Shown here: one piece after another, positions 28,088 to 36,554 of the stretch | Position numbering within the stretch: the stretch's first letter is position 1 | How the letters are laid out: each line of letters opens with the position of its first letter | Translations under genes and position numbers: made by a program | Notes under the pieces: generated by a model | The model's database searches: none | Seen by the model: the letters and a program-made list of their open reading frames with translations, nothing else | Told to the model about the DNA's origin: nothing | NCBI GenBank assembly: GCA_019746135.1 | Contig: JAIESI010000165.1 | Coordinates: 1-56,676 of the forward strand | Reading direction: 5' to 3' | Length of the DNA stretch: 56,676 nt | Source: Xanthobacteraceae bacterium | GTDB lineage: Bacteria > Pseudomonadota > Alphaproteobacteria > Rhizobiales > Xanthobacteraceae

Positions 28088-29365
28088 TCAACGCGCCGTC
28101 AGGTTGGCGCGGGTGCGGTCGATGTGGTTTCGCAGGTCGAAGAACAGCTCGGAGTTGCGCATCGGAACGATCGTTGCCGCGCGGGTGATGTTCTCCAACT
28201 CGCTCTGCAGCGTTTGCACCTGCGTCGCCGTCGGCTCCGTCAGAAGCGCCTTGTCGACGAGGCGCAGCCGGCGATAGAGCCTGCGCACGCGCTGACGCAC
28301 GAACCACAGGTAGAGCTTCGGCGCGTAGTTGAACACCGGCAGGACGATGGCGATCACCGCCACCAGCACGGCGATGATCCGCTGCACATAGTTGGTCATC
28401 CAGAACGGCAGGTACCGGTTCAGATATGACGGACCGCTCTTGTAGAAGTCGCGCGCGCCTTGCGCGAACGGATATTCCGGATCGGTTTGCGTCGGAAAAT
28501 CGCCGGTCTTCTGAAACAGCCCCGGCCCGCCATGGGCCTCGAGAATGGCCTGCGACAAAAGATCGATGATCGCGGGATGAATCTCCTTTCGCACCAGCAC
28601 AACGTTGGTGGTCGAGACCAGGTTGACGTCGGCGGGAGGAATGGTGCGCGCGAGATCGATCGCGCCGCGCGGCAAAACCAGACGAACGAGATAGGGGAAA
28701 ATGCGGGTGAGGGCCTCCGACTCGGCGAAGCTCATCAGGCGGTATTGTGGGCCGCGCAGCAGCGCATCGAGGATCGGCGAGTCCGGCGACAGGTTGAGAA
28801 ACACCGCATCGACCGCGCCGTCGTCCAGCGCCCGCGTCGCGTCCTTGGGCGCAAAATAGAGCAGCGTGGTGTTGTCGTAGTTGATCCCGGCGGCCGCAAG
28901 AATCTTCTCGCAGACCGCCCGGTCGCCGCTGTCCGCAGGCCCGAGCGCAATGCGCTTGCCCTTGAGCTGTGCGAGATCGGTGAACGTTTCCCCGGTGGGA
29001 AAGAACAGCCAGAAAATCTGATAGTCGATGCGGCCGAGCGACACGAGATCGGGCGCAAGCTTGCCGTTCGAGATGCCGCCCTGCATGAAGCCGATCTGGA
29101 TGCCGGAATCGGCATCGTTGAGCAGCCGCAGGTTTTCCTTTGCGCCGTCGGTGAGACGGATCTGCACCTCGATATCCGACCCGGACAGGATGCCCTGATA
29201 GCGCGTGCCGAGTACCTGGTAATGGTCGCCGGCCTGCGAGGTGGCGATGGTGATCTTCGAGGGCGGCGCGGGGATCAGATAGGCCAGCGCCAGCCAGGCG
29301 AGGCCGGCGATCGTGAGGATTGCCGACAGCGTCTTGAGCAATTGCCAACGATCGAATCCCAGCAT
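28088..29365 (-). CDS. TAXI-family TRAP solute-binding protein with two membrane anchors
   Basis: A 425-residue protein. The N-terminal helix (TLSAILTIAGLAWLALAYLIP) is an uncleaved anchor or signal. The TAXI domain spans about residues 37-330 (KITIATSQAGDHYQVLGTRYQG, IGFMQGGISNG, GKRIALGPADSGDRAVCEKILAAAG split across it). A second membrane helix lies near 335-355 (IIAVLVAVIAIVLPVFNY), followed by a basic coiled tail of about 70 residues. TAXI proteins normally deliver solutes to TRAP permeases, but none is encoded nearby. The C-terminal anchor and tail suggest a sensing or tethered role; ligand unknown. Confidence 0.85.
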   Translation of the reverse strand: MLGFDRWQLLKTLSAILTIAGLAWLALAYLIPAPPSKITIATSQAGDHYQVLGTRYQGILSGSDIEVQIRLTDGAKENLRLLNDADSGIQIGFMQGGISNGKLAPDLVSLGRIDYQIFWLFFPTGETFTDLAQLKGKRIALGPADSGDRAVCEKILAAAGINYDNTTLLYFAPKDATRALDDGAVDAVFLNLSPDSPILDALLRGPQYRLMSFAESEALTRIFPYLVRLVLPRGAIDLARTIPPADVNLVSTTNVVLVRKEIHPAIIDLLSQAILEAHGGPGLFQKTGDFPTQTDPEYPFAQGARDFYKSGPSYLNRYLPFWMTNYVQRIIAVLVAVIAIVLPVFNYAPKLYLWFVRQRVRRLYRRLRLVDKALLTEPTATQVQTLQSELENITRAATIVPMRNSELFFDLRNHIDRTRANLTAR

Positions 29366-29555
29366 GAAAATTCCCCGATTGCGCTGGTCGTCACCAAGCG
29401 ACGGTGATGGAATTCACGTCGAGAAAATCGTCACTGCAATGAGGTCGTGCGGGACCGCACTTTGCGGCCGCTGAACCAACGTGTCAGGTTATCCCTGCTG
29501 CCGGCGTGCTTGGAAGGGGTGTGGGGCGTCCGCCTTGGCGGGCAGCGCTGCCAGA

Positions 29556-30677
29556 TCAGCCGGCGCGGCCCAGACGAAAGCGCGAAATGTCGTGCTGCGC
29601 TTCACCTTTGGTTGCAAGGTCGGCGAGAACCTCGCCGAGCACCGGCGCGAACTTGAATCCGTGGCCCGAGCAGGCCGACGCCACCACGATATTCGGTGCG
29701 TCGGGCAATCGGTCGACGATGAAATCGTGGTCGGGCGTCACCGTGTAGAGGCAGGTTTTCGCAGCGGCGAGGGGGCCGTCGGCCGCCGGGATGAATTCGC
29801 TGAGCGCGATCCGCACCGCGGCCTCGTCGTCGGCGGAGATCGCGCGCTCGACGCGGTCCGGATCGACGGCCTCGTCGAAATGGTGATGCTTGGCGATCTT
29901 GACGCCGCGGCCGTCGAGCGAGGGAAAGCCGTAGTGGTTGCCGTGGCGGCTTGCGAGCAGGAACACCGGAAAGCGGCCCTGGACGAACAGCTCCGGCTGG
30001 CGTGCCTCGAACCAGGTCATCACCTGCCGGGTGACGCGCAGCGGCAGCCCGCGCACGAGTTGCGTCACCCACGGTCCGGCCGCGACGATCACGGCCTTGG
30101 CATCGACGTCGCCACGGCTGGTCGCCACCTGCACACCGCCGTTTCCAGGTTTTACCGATTGCACCTCGGCATGGCTGAGAATGTCTGCGCCATGCGTCCT
30201 GGCTTGCGCGGCGAAGGTCGTCATCGCCGCCTCGGCGGCGACAAAGCCGCCGTCGGGCTGGACCACGCAGACGAAATCCTGCGGCAGACGGAACGCCGGA
30301 AACCTCCGCATCGCCTGCGCGGCATCCAGCACCTCGTGCGGCAGCCGGTGCATCCGCGATGCGGCGAGCGTGCCGGCGACGATGTCGCTGTCGGGCCGTC
30401 CCATCTCGGCGATGCCGGTGATGTGCAGGAGCCGGGTGTTCGCCACGGTGTCGAGCTCACGCCACAGCGCATAGGCGCGGCGAAGCAGCGGCACATAGGA
30501 CGGATGCTCGAAATAGCCGAGCCGGATCATCCGCGTCTCGCCATGCGAGGAGCCGAGATCGTGCCCCACCGCGTGCCGCTCGATGCCAAGCGCGCGCACG
30601 CCGCGCCGCGCAAGCTCGGCGAGCGCGGCAAGGCCGGTGACACCAAGGCCCACCACGATGATGTCGTATTGCGGCAT
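29556..30677 (-). CDS. solA: N-methyl-L-tryptophan oxidase / monomeric sarcosine oxidase family
   Basis: A 373-residue FAD-dependent amine oxidase. The dinucleotide-binding motif GLGVTGLAALAELARRG follows an initial YDIIVV strand. SHGETRMIRLGYFEHPSYVPL is characteristic of the family, and SACSGHGFKFAP carries the cysteine that binds FAD covalently. It should oxidise a secondary amino acid with release of formaldehyde and hydrogen peroxide. The closest familiar enzyme is N-methyl-tryptophan oxidase; sarcosine is also possible, so the symbol is tentative. It diverges from the amidase gene at 30758. Confidence 0.88.
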   Translation of the reverse strand: MPQYDIIVVGLGVTGLAALAELARRGVRALGIERHAVGHDLGSSHGETRMIRLGYFEHPSYVPLLRRAYALWRELDTVANTRLLHITGIAEMGRPDSDIVAGTLAASRMHRLPHEVLDAAQAMRRFPAFRLPQDFVCVVQPDGGFVAAEAAMTTFAAQARTHGADILSHAEVQSVKPGNGGVQVATSRGDVDAKAVIVAAGPWVTQLVRGLPLRVTRQVMTWFEARQPELFVQGRFPVFLLASRHGNHYGFPSLDGRGVKIAKHHHFDEAVDPDRVERAISADDEAAVRIALSEFIPAADGPLAAAKTCLYTVTPDHDFIVDRLPDAPNIVVASACSGHGFKFAPVLGEVLADLATKGEAQHDISRFRLGRAG

Positions 30678-30757
30678 GTCGCTGAACCGGATTGAGAGCT
30701 GCGGCGTCCTTGTTTAGGTTGCGGTTGCGCCGCGTTCAATGCGGTGAGGGCTGATTT

Positions 30758-31411
30758 ATGCCGCTGCGTTCGCCTCTTGTCTTGCTGCTCGTGCTGTTGG
30801 CGTTCGCGGGCGCAGCGCAGGCTGGGGAGGTATCCTTCGCGCAGCTCGCCCGCAGCTCAGGCACGCCGCAAATCCCTGGATTGAAGCTCGTCTATCTCGC
30901 GCCGCTCGGCGATCCGGCGCTTGCGCCGTGGAAGAACATCATCCTGCACCAGACCGAAGGGCCCGCGGGCTCGGCCCTGGCGCTCGCCCGCCAGCAGGCG
31001 GCCAATCCGAAAAAGCGCGGCGTCTCGCTCTGGGTCGAGACCGACGGCACCGCCTACTGGGCGACACCGGAGAACGTCGTCACCACCCACGGCGACGGGG
31101 CCAACCGCAACGACAACAAGTACATTGCGAATTTGACCACCTACCGTCAGGTGGTGGCGGCGAACTCGATCGGCATCGAATTCGTCGGAAACCACCCGGA
31201 TGTGCGCAAGCCCCCGACCGCGGAGCAGTTCGCCACGGCCCTGGTGCTCGTGCGCTTTCTGCAGCAGCGTTACGGGATACCGCCCGAGCGCGTCTACGCC
31301 CACAACTGGATCGACCACAAGGACGCGCGCTATTGCGAGGGTTGCGAACTGGCGGAGCGGGTCCGCGCGCAGGGCTACGTTCCACAGGTTTCCACCCTGA
31401 CGCCGCCCTGA
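30758..31411 (+). CDS. N-acetylmuramoyl-L-alanine amidase (amidase_2 type)
   Basis: A 217-residue exported amidase with a signal peptide (MPLRSPLVLLLVLLAFAGAAQA). The zinc-binding histidine is in ILHQTEGP and the second set in YAHNWIDHKDARYCEG; the cysteine takes the place where AmiD/AmpD-type enzymes usually have aspartate or cysteine. The product should cleave the bond between N-acetylmuramic acid and the stem peptide. It is followed 98 bp later by an extensin-family gene and then a convergent L,D-transpeptidase, making a small cell-wall group. Confidence 0.88.
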   Translation: MPLRSPLVLLLVLLAFAGAAQAGEVSFAQLARSSGTPQIPGLKLVYLAPLGDPALAPWKNIILHQTEGPAGSALALARQQAANPKKRGVSLWVETDGTAYWATPENVVTTHGDGANRNDNKYIANLTTYRQVVAANSIGIEFVGNHPDVRKPPTAEQFATALVLVRFLQQRYGIPPERVYAHNWIDHKDARYCEGCELAERVRAQGYVPQVSTLTPP

Positions 31412-31508
31412 CTAATTATGCGCGAACTTCTGCCGGGTTCCCGCGTTATGGTCCCGGTGCCTGCCGCCGCACCCCGGCGGCAGGATATGTTTGAGCGGGG
31501 ACAAAGCT

Positions 31509-32834
31509 GTGGCGAAATTGAGCCGGATCGGGCTGGTGTCGGCGCTGGCGGTGCCGATGGCGGCGGGCGGAGGTCGGGCCGAACCCTGGCTCGAGCCCAG
31601 CCGCGCCATCGCCAAGCCCTGGGATCTGCCGTTCATCGACGGACTGCCGCGGCAGAAGCGGCCGGGCAATCTCAAGGTCAAGGCCCAGCGCGGGCCGGCA
31701 GGCGACTCCCACCACATGCCGGAGGCCCCGGCCGAGTCGCTTGCGGCATCGCCGCCGCCTGCGCCGGCCTCGAGCGTTTTCCCGCCGCCACGCCCGCCCG
31801 CGATCACAGCCACGACAGTGCCGCCGGTGCAGACCGCGCCGCCGGCGCAGGCTGTGCCGCCAAAGCAGACCGCTGCGGCGACGAAGACCACGGCGGCAAG
31901 CGACCGCGAGGTCGAGCGCCAGTTGAAGCGCGAGTTGCCGAAGCTCCAGAGCCCGGCGACGCCTGTCGCCACCCCCGTGCCGCCGGTGCCGGAGCAGTTC
32001 GTCTGCGCCGAGCGGCTCGCCAAGATCGCGCGCTACGAGGCGCTGCCGGCCCGCACCGGACCGAACGGCTGCGGCGCGCCCGACCTGGTGCGCCTCGACA
32101 GCGTGCTGCTGCGCGACAAGGGCACCGTTGCCATCACGCCGTCGCCGCAGATCCGCTGCGGCATGGCCGTTGAGCTCGCCGAATGGGTGCGCGAGGAGGT
32201 GAGCCCGATCGCGGCCGCCGAGCTCGGCTCGCCGCTCGCCTCGATCACCGGCAACGATGCCTACGAGTGCCGCACCCGCAACCACGTCAAGGGCGCAAAG
32301 ATCAGCGAGCACGGCCGCGGCAACGCATTCGACCTCGCCACCTTCCGGCTGAAGAACGGCGGCGTGTTCAATTTCACCGACCCGCTGGTGGCAAAGGCAT
32401 TCCGCGAGCGCGTGCGCACGGCGGCCTGCGGGCGCTTCATGACCGTGCTCGGCCCGGGCTCCGACGCCTTTCACGCTCAGCACATCCATCTCGACATGGC
32501 GGAGCGGTCGTCGCGGAACGCCAAGGTCTGCCAGTGGGACGTGCGCGATGTGCAGGTGGCGGCGCGGACCGAGCCGGCGCCGGCGGAGCCGACGCAGCCC
32601 GAGGCGGCCTACGACCCCGACGTGACATCGCCGGCGGACGTCTGGTCGCCGATCGCCGACGTGGTGTCGCCGCCGCTGCCGCGGCGCAAGCCCGAGGCGC
32701 TGCTTGCGCGCGCGCAGCTGCAGGCTCAGCCACAGGCGCAGACCGACGGCCGGCGGCTGCGCGATGGCCGCAGAGGCGAGCGCGCGGAATGGTCGTTCCG
32801 GGGCCGCGAATTCCGGTTCCGCTTCCGCTGGTAG
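31509..32834 (+). CDS. Extensin-like family protein
   Basis: A 441-residue exported protein from a GTG with GGGGA seven bases upstream; a TTG at 31491 is an alternative. After a signal-like stretch (IGLVSALAVPMAAGGGRA) comes a proline/alanine-rich low-complexity linker of about 100 residues. The extensin-like C domain is at about residues 160-350: NGCGAPDLVRLDSV, YECRTRNHVKGAKISEHGRG in two parts, AFDLATFRL, and FHAQHIHLDMAER. The histidines and aspartate in SEHGRG...FD and HIHLD resemble a D-Ala-D-Ala peptidase (MEPM/VanY-like) metal site. Another proline-rich tail ends the protein. Likely acts on or binds peptidoglycan. Confidence 0.85.
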   Translation: MAKLSRIGLVSALAVPMAAGGGRAEPWLEPSRAIAKPWDLPFIDGLPRQKRPGNLKVKAQRGPAGDSHHMPEAPAESLAASPPPAPASSVFPPPRPPAITATTVPPVQTAPPAQAVPPKQTAAATKTTAASDREVERQLKRELPKLQSPATPVATPVPPVPEQFVCAERLAKIARYEALPARTGPNGCGAPDLVRLDSVLLRDKGTVAITPSPQIRCGMAVELAEWVREEVSPIAAAELGSPLASITGNDAYECRTRNHVKGAKISEHGRGNAFDLATFRLKNGGVFNFTDPLVAKAFRERVRTAACGRFMTVLGPGSDAFHAQHIHLDMAERSSRNAKVCQWDVRDVQVAARTEPAPAEPTQPEAAYDPDVTSPADVWSPIADVVSPPLPRRKPEALLARAQLQAQPQAQTDGRRLRDGRRGERAEWSFRGREFRFRFRW

Positions 32835-32924
32835 GCGAAGCGCGGACGTGTCGCCGGCCGCCGCAAAAGAAAACGGCGCTGGTGAAAGCCAGCGCCGAAT
32901 TGGCGACGAAAAGCTCGAGCAGAT

Positions 32925-33620
32925 CTAGTTGCTGACCAGTCCGCTGCCGAGCGCCATGCGCGGGCTGTTCGGCGAGTCGCCCTGCGAGGGGGCCAGCACC
33001 ACCACCGGGGAGCCGAGCTTGACGCGGTTATAGAGGTCGATGACGTCCTCGTTGGTCATGCGGATGCAGCCCGAGGAAATCGCCTCGCCGATATATTCCG
33101 GCTGGTTGGTGCCGTGGATGCGGTACAGCGTGTCCCTGCCGTTGGCGTAGAGATAGAGGCCGCGCGCGCCGAGCGGATTGTGCGGGCCGGGGCCGACGAA
33201 GTCCGGAATGTTGCCGAGCCGCTTCTTGATGTCTTTCGTCGGTGTCCACGACGGCCATTCTTCGCGGCGGCCGACCTTGGCAACGCCGGAGAACACCAGC
33301 GCCTCCTCGCCGACGGTCACGCCGTAACGGATCGCCTTGCCCTTCTCGAGCACGTAATAGAGATAGCGCGCATCCGAATCGACGACGATCGTGCCGGGCG
33401 ATTCCTTGCGGTGGAAATTGACGATGTGGCGCAGATACGGTTCAGGGATCTGCGCCCGCGCATAGGGCGGGTTGGCGAGCAGCTTCTTGTCGCGCGGCGT
33501 GAAGTTGGCCTCCGACGCGGGCTCGACGGTCTGGTTCGTCATGCAACCGGACAGGAGCGCTCCCAGGCCCAGTACGAGCAGAGCCACCGCCTTCTTGCCA
33601 GCGTGTTCGCGAATTGCCAT
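32925..33620 (-). CDS. L,D-transpeptidase lipoprotein
   Basis: A 231-residue YkuD-family enzyme with a lipobox LLSGC (lipidated cysteine near residue 26). The catalytic motif is HGTNQPEYIGEAISSGCIRM with the active cysteine in SSGCIR. TIVVDSDARYLYYV and GVTVGEE mark the start of the YkuD domain. It forms 3-3 cross-links in peptidoglycan or attaches proteins to it. The longer upstream extension of the frame lacks homology, and the ATG at 33620 directly precedes the lipoprotein signal, so it is preferred. It is convergent with the extensin-like gene. Confidence 0.93.
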   Translation of the reverse strand: MAIREHAGKKAVALLVLGLGALLSGCMTNQTVEPASEANFTPRDKKLLANPPYARAQIPEPYLRHIVNFHRKESPGTIVVDSDARYLYYVLEKGKAIRYGVTVGEEALVFSGVAKVGRREEWPSWTPTKDIKKRLGNIPDFVGPGPHNPLGARGLYLYANGRDTLYRIHGTNQPEYIGEAISSGCIRMTNEDVIDLYNRVKLGSPVVVLAPSQGDSPNSPRMALGSGLVSN

Positions 33621-33844
33621 GCCTCTCACCTTAGTTCCGAATCCATAGATAAGCGACAATCCGGTCACGTTTCCACAACGCCCCGCATGGCGGCCCCCAG
33701 CCGCTGTGGAACTGTTGCAGGGCCGCAACGCAAAAAGGCCGCTTCGTGGCCTTAAGACGCCAACCTGATGGCGCTCCTGGGCCGAAGCAAGTCCACTATT
33801 CCGCAAAGCCGTTAATTGCGGGTTTACCATACCGGCCGTTTAAT

Positions 33845-33991
33845 CGGTTCGACGGGTTTTGATCGAACCGGCGCGAAGTGCCCGATTTTAATGAACTTTT
33901 CGGCTATCCGGCGGGGGCGGTGCCCCGATATGGCACGATTGGCTGCCCATTTTCGCCGCGAAAATCGACTACGTCATGGTCCCAGAGGGAC
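33845..33991 (+). ncRNA. Structured leader region upstream of the 34014 gene
   Basis: Three perfect hairpins occur in succession: CGGTTCGA/TCGAACCG at 33845-33852/33863-33870, ATTTTCG/CGAAAAT at 33949-33955/33959-33965, and GTCCC/GGGAC at 33979-33983/33987-33991. The last ends shortly before the GGAGAG Shine-Dalgarno of the small gene at 34014. In the rest of 33621-33844 I see only a further hairpin, AAGGCC/GGCCTT near 33736-33754, with a T-run on the minus strand. The region may be a folded 5' untranslated leader; no known riboswitch class is recognised. Confidence 0.35.
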
Positions 33992-34013
33992 GAAACGACT
34001 TGGAGAGTAGAAA

Positions 34014-34235
34014 ATGACCGACAAGAACACGAAGGCCGAAGGCCCGGCTGACCCGCAGGCACCGCGATCGCTGTCTTCGGAGCAAACCCGCGACAACACC
34101 GGACTGCAGCACCGCTACGGCACCATCGGCATCGAGGCGGTGGCCGCCGCGGTCCGCTGTTCGAATTTTGGCAAGAAGGCCGCGGAGCCTCAGAAAGCGC
34201 CGCGCATCGACCAGCGTTTCGAGCAGGCCGTCTGA
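34014..34235 (+). CDS. Small hypothetical protein
   Basis: A 73-residue hydrophilic protein that I do not recognise. The N-terminal third is probably disordered (Asp, Lys, Pro, Ser-rich); the middle TIGIEAVAAAVRCSNFGKK looks like one amphipathic helix with a single cysteine. It has a good Shine-Dalgarno (GGAGAG before AAA ATG), a structured leader upstream and its own terminator downstream, so it is a real monocistronic gene. Homologues of this kind appear to be restricted to related rhizobia, to judge from general familiarity, which is a weak basis. Confidence 0.6.
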   Translation: MTDKNTKAEGPADPQAPRSLSSEQTRDNTGLQHRYGTIGIEAVAAAVRCSNFGKKAAEPQKAPRIDQRFEQAV

Positions 34236-34284
34236 GGCGGACGCGCAGTCGTCCGACAGCCGGGAGTTCGCCGTCTTTTTTTGC

Positions 34285-34316
34285 GCGGCCGCAGGCGACT
34301 GCGGCCGCTTTCATTT
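34285..34316 (+). terminator. Rho-independent terminator after the small gene
   Basis: A perfect 9-bp stem GCGGCCGCA/TGCGGCCGC (34285-34293/34300-34308) with a 6-nt loop is followed by TTTCATTT. It ends the transcript of the 73-residue protein gene and separates it from corA. Confidence 0.75.
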
Positions 34317-34496
34317 CGCTGTCACGTGCGGTCTTTTCTATGGCGCGCCGGGGGAGTGCAGCGTCGGCTTTTCTGTTGCGGGCGCCCGCCGATCGGTCCA
34401 AAGAGTGGCGCGGGGGCATTCCTTTTAGGCGCATGGGGTCGGACGATCCGCGCCGGCGGTGTCCGTCAGCGCCCCGTCCGGGGCAGGATATTTCGC

Positions 34497-35474
34497 ATGC
34501 TGGCTGTCTACGTGCCCAAGGGGAATTCGCTCGAACGCCGCGTCGTGGTGTCGGGCGAGGAGGTCCCCGACAACGCGATCTGGTTCGACCTGGTCAACCC
34601 CGCGCCCGGCGAGGACAAGCTGATCGAAGCCCGGCTCGGCATTGCCATTCCGACCCGCGAGGAGATGCAGGAGATCGAGGTCTCGAGCCGGCTCTACACC
34701 GAGCATCACGCGCGCTTCATGACCGCGACCTTGATGTGCAACTCCGACACGCTGGTGCCGAAGACCACCGCGGTCACCTTCATCCTTGCCAAGCATTGCC
34801 TCGTCACCGTGCGCTATGACGAGCCGCGGCCGTTCATGCTGGTCGGCAACAAGCTCACCCGCACCTGCCCGCAGACCGCGACCGGCGAGACCGTGCTGAT
34901 GGAATTGCTCGACGCGGTGATCGACCGCGAAGCCGATCTCCTGGAGCGCATCGGCATGGACGTCGACGGGGTGTCGCACGACATCTTCGATCCGAAGGGC
35001 AGGGGACCGGAGCAGGGCGCAAGCTACATCGACACGTTGAAGGTGATCGGCACCAAGGGCGACCTCACCTCGAAGGTGCGCGAGAGCCTGGTCTCGCTCG
35101 GGCGGCTGCTTCTGTTCCTCGCCAACGAGGCCGAGGGCATGCGCTGGAGCAAGGACGTGCGGCTGCAATTGCAGGCGATGCAGCGCGACGTGCTGTCGCT
35201 CTCCGACCATGCCACCTATCTCGCCAACAAGATCACCTTCCTGCTCGACGCGCTGCTCGGCGTCGTGACGCTCGAACAGAACAACGTCATCAAGATATTC
35301 TCGATCGCCGCGGTGGTCTTGCTGCCGCCGACGCTGGTCGCCACGGTCTACGGCATGAACTTCAAGAACATGCCGGAGCTGGAGTGGCAGTACGGCTATC
35401 CGCTGGCGCTGCTGCTGATGGTCGTCGCGGCGGTGCTGCCGTATTTCTTCTTCAAGTGGAAGAAGTGGCTCTAG
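34497..35474 (+). CDS. corA: CorA family magnesium/divalent cation channel
   Basis: A 325-residue CorA-type channel. The long cytoplasmic domain runs to about residue 255 (LERIGMDVDGVSHDIFD, ALLGVVTLEQNNVIKIFS), then two membrane helices with the pore signature YGMNFKNMPEL between them and a basic C terminus (KWKKWL). Homopentameric inner-membrane channel for Mg2+ or Co2+/Ni2+. ATG at 34497 has AGGATA upstream; a small GCCCC/GGGGC hairpin at 34471-34484 lies just before it. The upstream extension of the frame to 34281 crosses the terminator and is not used. Confidence 0.93.
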   Translation: MLAVYVPKGNSLERRVVVSGEEVPDNAIWFDLVNPAPGEDKLIEARLGIAIPTREEMQEIEVSSRLYTEHHARFMTATLMCNSDTLVPKTTAVTFILAKHCLVTVRYDEPRPFMLVGNKLTRTCPQTATGETVLMELLDAVIDREADLLERIGMDVDGVSHDIFDPKGRGPEQGASYIDTLKVIGTKGDLTSKVRESLVSLGRLLLFLANEAEGMRWSKDVRLQLQAMQRDVLSLSDHATYLANKITFLLDALLGVVTLEQNNVIKIFSIAAVVLLPPTLVATVYGMNFKNMPELEWQYGYPLALLLMVVAAVLPYFFFKWKKWL

Positions 35475-35626
35475 GCGGCCGGCGCCGCGCGCAAACGAGC
35501 ATTCACCATTCGTTAAGAGTTGTGGCCCGCGCGATGCGTTGCGCGGCACAACAAATTGTCACGAGAATCAGCTACATTGTCTCCTGCATGACGGTTCGTA
35601 TTGTCGCGATCCGATGAAATGGCCTC

Positions 35627-35647
35627 GATATCCAGCAACCGGATATC
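35627..35647. promoter_or_regulatory. Dyad GATATCC-N7-GGATATC upstream of phoH
   Basis: A perfect 7-bp inverted repeat with a 7-bp centre, 141 bp before the phoH start. Size and spacing suit a dimeric regulator, but no factor can be named. The rest of the 35475-35788 gap (314 bp) shows no gene; a weak CATTCACCATTCGTTAAG stretch lies at its start and the AAAGGAG Shine-Dalgarno of phoH at its end. Confidence 0.35.
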
Positions 35648-35788
35648 TTCGCTTCTTCTCGCTCGCCCTGCCGTCTGCCGAACGTTTCCCGACCTCCCGC
35701 ATGATGGCTCCCGTTCCGCGCCGCGACGCTCTGCGCCGCGGTTTGGCGCGTGTGCGCATCATTCATCCTCCGGCGAAAGGAGTCTGCC

Positions 35789-36532
35789 TTGGGTAAGCAC
35801 GCGAAGCACTTGAGCAAGAAGCAGCGTCGTCTTGTTCGTGAATTCGATACCGCTGAAATCATCCATCTCCAGGGAGGGAAATTCGACGAGGAGCGGGCGC
35901 TTCCGCCGATCAAGTCGCTGAATGCCACGCAAGCGGCCTATCTCGATGCGCTGCGCAGGTGCCCGCAGGTGATCGTTCTCGGGCCCGCCGGCACCGGCAA
36001 GACCTGGCTGGCCGCGACCTATGCCGCGGATCTCCTGCGCAACCGGCGGATCGGCAAGATCGTTCTCACCCGCCCGAACGTTCCGTGCGGACGTTCGCTT
36101 GGCTATTTCCCCGGCACGCTGGAAGCCAAGTTCGGGCCGTGGGCTGCGCCGGTGATCGAGGCGATCAAGGAGCGCATCGGTGCGACGGCTTGCGAGATTG
36201 CGATCAAGCGCGGCGACATCGAACTGGTGCCGTTCGAGGTGATGCGCGGCCGCTCCTGGAAGAACGCCTTCGTGCTGCTCGACGAAGCGCAGAACGCCAC
36301 CCCGGCCGAGATCAAGACGTTTCTCACCCGCATCGGTGAGGACTGCACGGTTGTGGTCAACGGCGATGTCAGCCAGTGCGACATCGACCGTGGCAGCGGG
36401 CTTTCGACGGTGATCCACCTGATCAAGTCGCAGATGCTGCCGGTGCCGGTGATCGAATTCGGGGCGGCCGACATCGTCCGGTCCGGCGTCTGCGCCATGT
36501 GGGTGAAGGCGTTCGGCGAGGCGAAGCTTTAG
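35789..36532 (+). CDS. PhoH family ATPase
   Basis: A 247-residue P-loop ATPase of the PhoH/PhoL kind. Walker A is LGPAGTGKTWLA, Walker B is VLLDEAQNATP, with TRPNVPCGRSLGYFPG between them and the sensor-like VVNGDVSQCDI. The start is TTG, supported by AAAGGAG eight bases upstream and by the lysine-rich N terminus (GKHAKHLSKKQRR) seen in the family; the longer frame from 35750 lacks such support. PhoH proteins are linked to phosphate stress and RNA metabolism without a settled role. It is the shorter, stand-alone variant, without a KH domain or a YbeY partner nearby. Confidence 0.88.
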   Translation: MGKHAKHLSKKQRRLVREFDTAEIIHLQGGKFDEERALPPIKSLNATQAAYLDALRRCPQVIVLGPAGTGKTWLAATYAADLLRNRRIGKIVLTRPNVPCGRSLGYFPGTLEAKFGPWAAPVIEAIKERIGATACEIAIKRGDIELVPFEVMRGRSWKNAFVLLDEAQNATPAEIKTFLTRIGEDCTVVVNGDVSQCDIDRGSGLSTVIHLIKSQMLPVPVIEFGAADIVRSGVCAMWVKAFGEAKL

Positions 36533-36554
36533 CGGTGACACGCTGCCGGCGGCT

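Noticed and set aside
27150..29348. 732-residue minus-strand frame across the flavoprotein gene and the TAXI gene
   Set aside because: It covers parts of two genes on opposite strands and has the low-complexity composition of a shadow frame.
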